From NCBI RefSeq assembly GCF_011683955.1, contig NZ_JAAQPI010000001.1:558001-622000 (forward strand): a stretch of 64,000 nucleotides of DNA, written 5' to 3'. The stretch is from Pseudomaricurvus alkylphenolicus (lineage in GTDB: Bacteria; Pseudomonadota; Gammaproteobacteria; Pseudomonadales; Cellvibrionaceae). The notes beneath the pieces were generated by a model. The model had not been told where the DNA came from. It searched no databases and saw only the letters and a program-made list of their open reading frames with translations. The translations under genes and the position numbers were made by a program. Shown here piece by piece: positions 63,998 to 64,000 of this stretch; the first letter of the stretch is position 1; each line of letters starts with the position of its first letter.

Positions 63998-64000
63998 CGT

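Noticed and set aside
1-64000. CRISPR array, prophage, rRNA or known riboswitch
   Set aside because: No regularly spaced repeats, phage structural genes, rRNA motifs or riboswitch core sequences were seen on either strand.

Overview
This window looks like part of the chromosome of an aerobic, probably marine, gammaproteobacterium. That placement is an inference from three TonB-dependent receptors plus the remnant of a fourth, the acyl-CoA dehydrogenase and amidohydrolase families present, and moderate GC. No rRNA or tRNA gene is present to fix it. Almost all of the 64 kb is accessory catabolism, arranged as neighbouring gene clusters, each with its own importer and usually its own regulator.

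Region 1 (1-16.8 kb) handles an amide- and probably guanidine-bearing compound. A TonB-dependent receptor (cut by the window start) is divergent from an amidase and a dimethylformamidase-like protein. A six-gene minus-strand operon (11043 down to 5042: tandem VOC protein, amidase, small VOC protein, SDR, MFS, SDR) shares a bidirectional terminator with the amidase operon. An AraC-type regulator, a ThDP enzyme, and a plus-strand pair (deiminase-fold protein plus M20 carbamoylase) complete it. Four tandem TGGCC sites with a 21-bp period lie upstream of minus-strand genes and link these units, and a receptor at 28.1 kb, into one probable AraC regulon.

Region 2 (16.9-25.5 kb) handles a peptide or peptide-like compound. 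It has a receptor, a CPBP membrane protease, a DUF885 lipoprotein and a secreted amidohydrolase in one overlapping operon, with a TetR regulator and two near-identical TetR operators placed at its own promoter and the receptor promoter. A cysteine-synthase-like enzyme lies downstream.

Region 3 (26.0-46.6 kb) is bounded by two diverged ~340-bp direct repeats, one carrying a tRNA 3'-end-like sequence. Beside the left repeat lie a truncated receptor and a DUF262 remnant. Inside are a second receptor, two MFS transporters, GNAT, MBL, LysR and Lrp genes, a Rieske-oxygenase-like protein that has lost two of four Fe-S ligands, and a coenzyme F420 locus: a single 1015-residue CofC-CofG-CofH fusion, an F420:NADP reductase-like protein, and two adjacent LLM-class oxidoreductases. 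CofD and CofE are not in the window.

Region 4 (46.7-64 kb) looks like scavenging of D-amino acids and D-peptides: S41-like protein, acyl-CoA dehydrogenase, D-aminoacylase, two serine beta-lactamase-family hydrolases, an amidohydrolase, a membrane acyltransferase, diaminopropionate ammonia-lyase, D-serine dehydratase, a prolyl-aminopeptidase-like lipoprotein and a fold-III D-threonine-aldolase-like enzyme. Every intergenic gap above about 180 bp in its 50.8-62.8 kb part contains one or two poly-C/poly-G hairpins.
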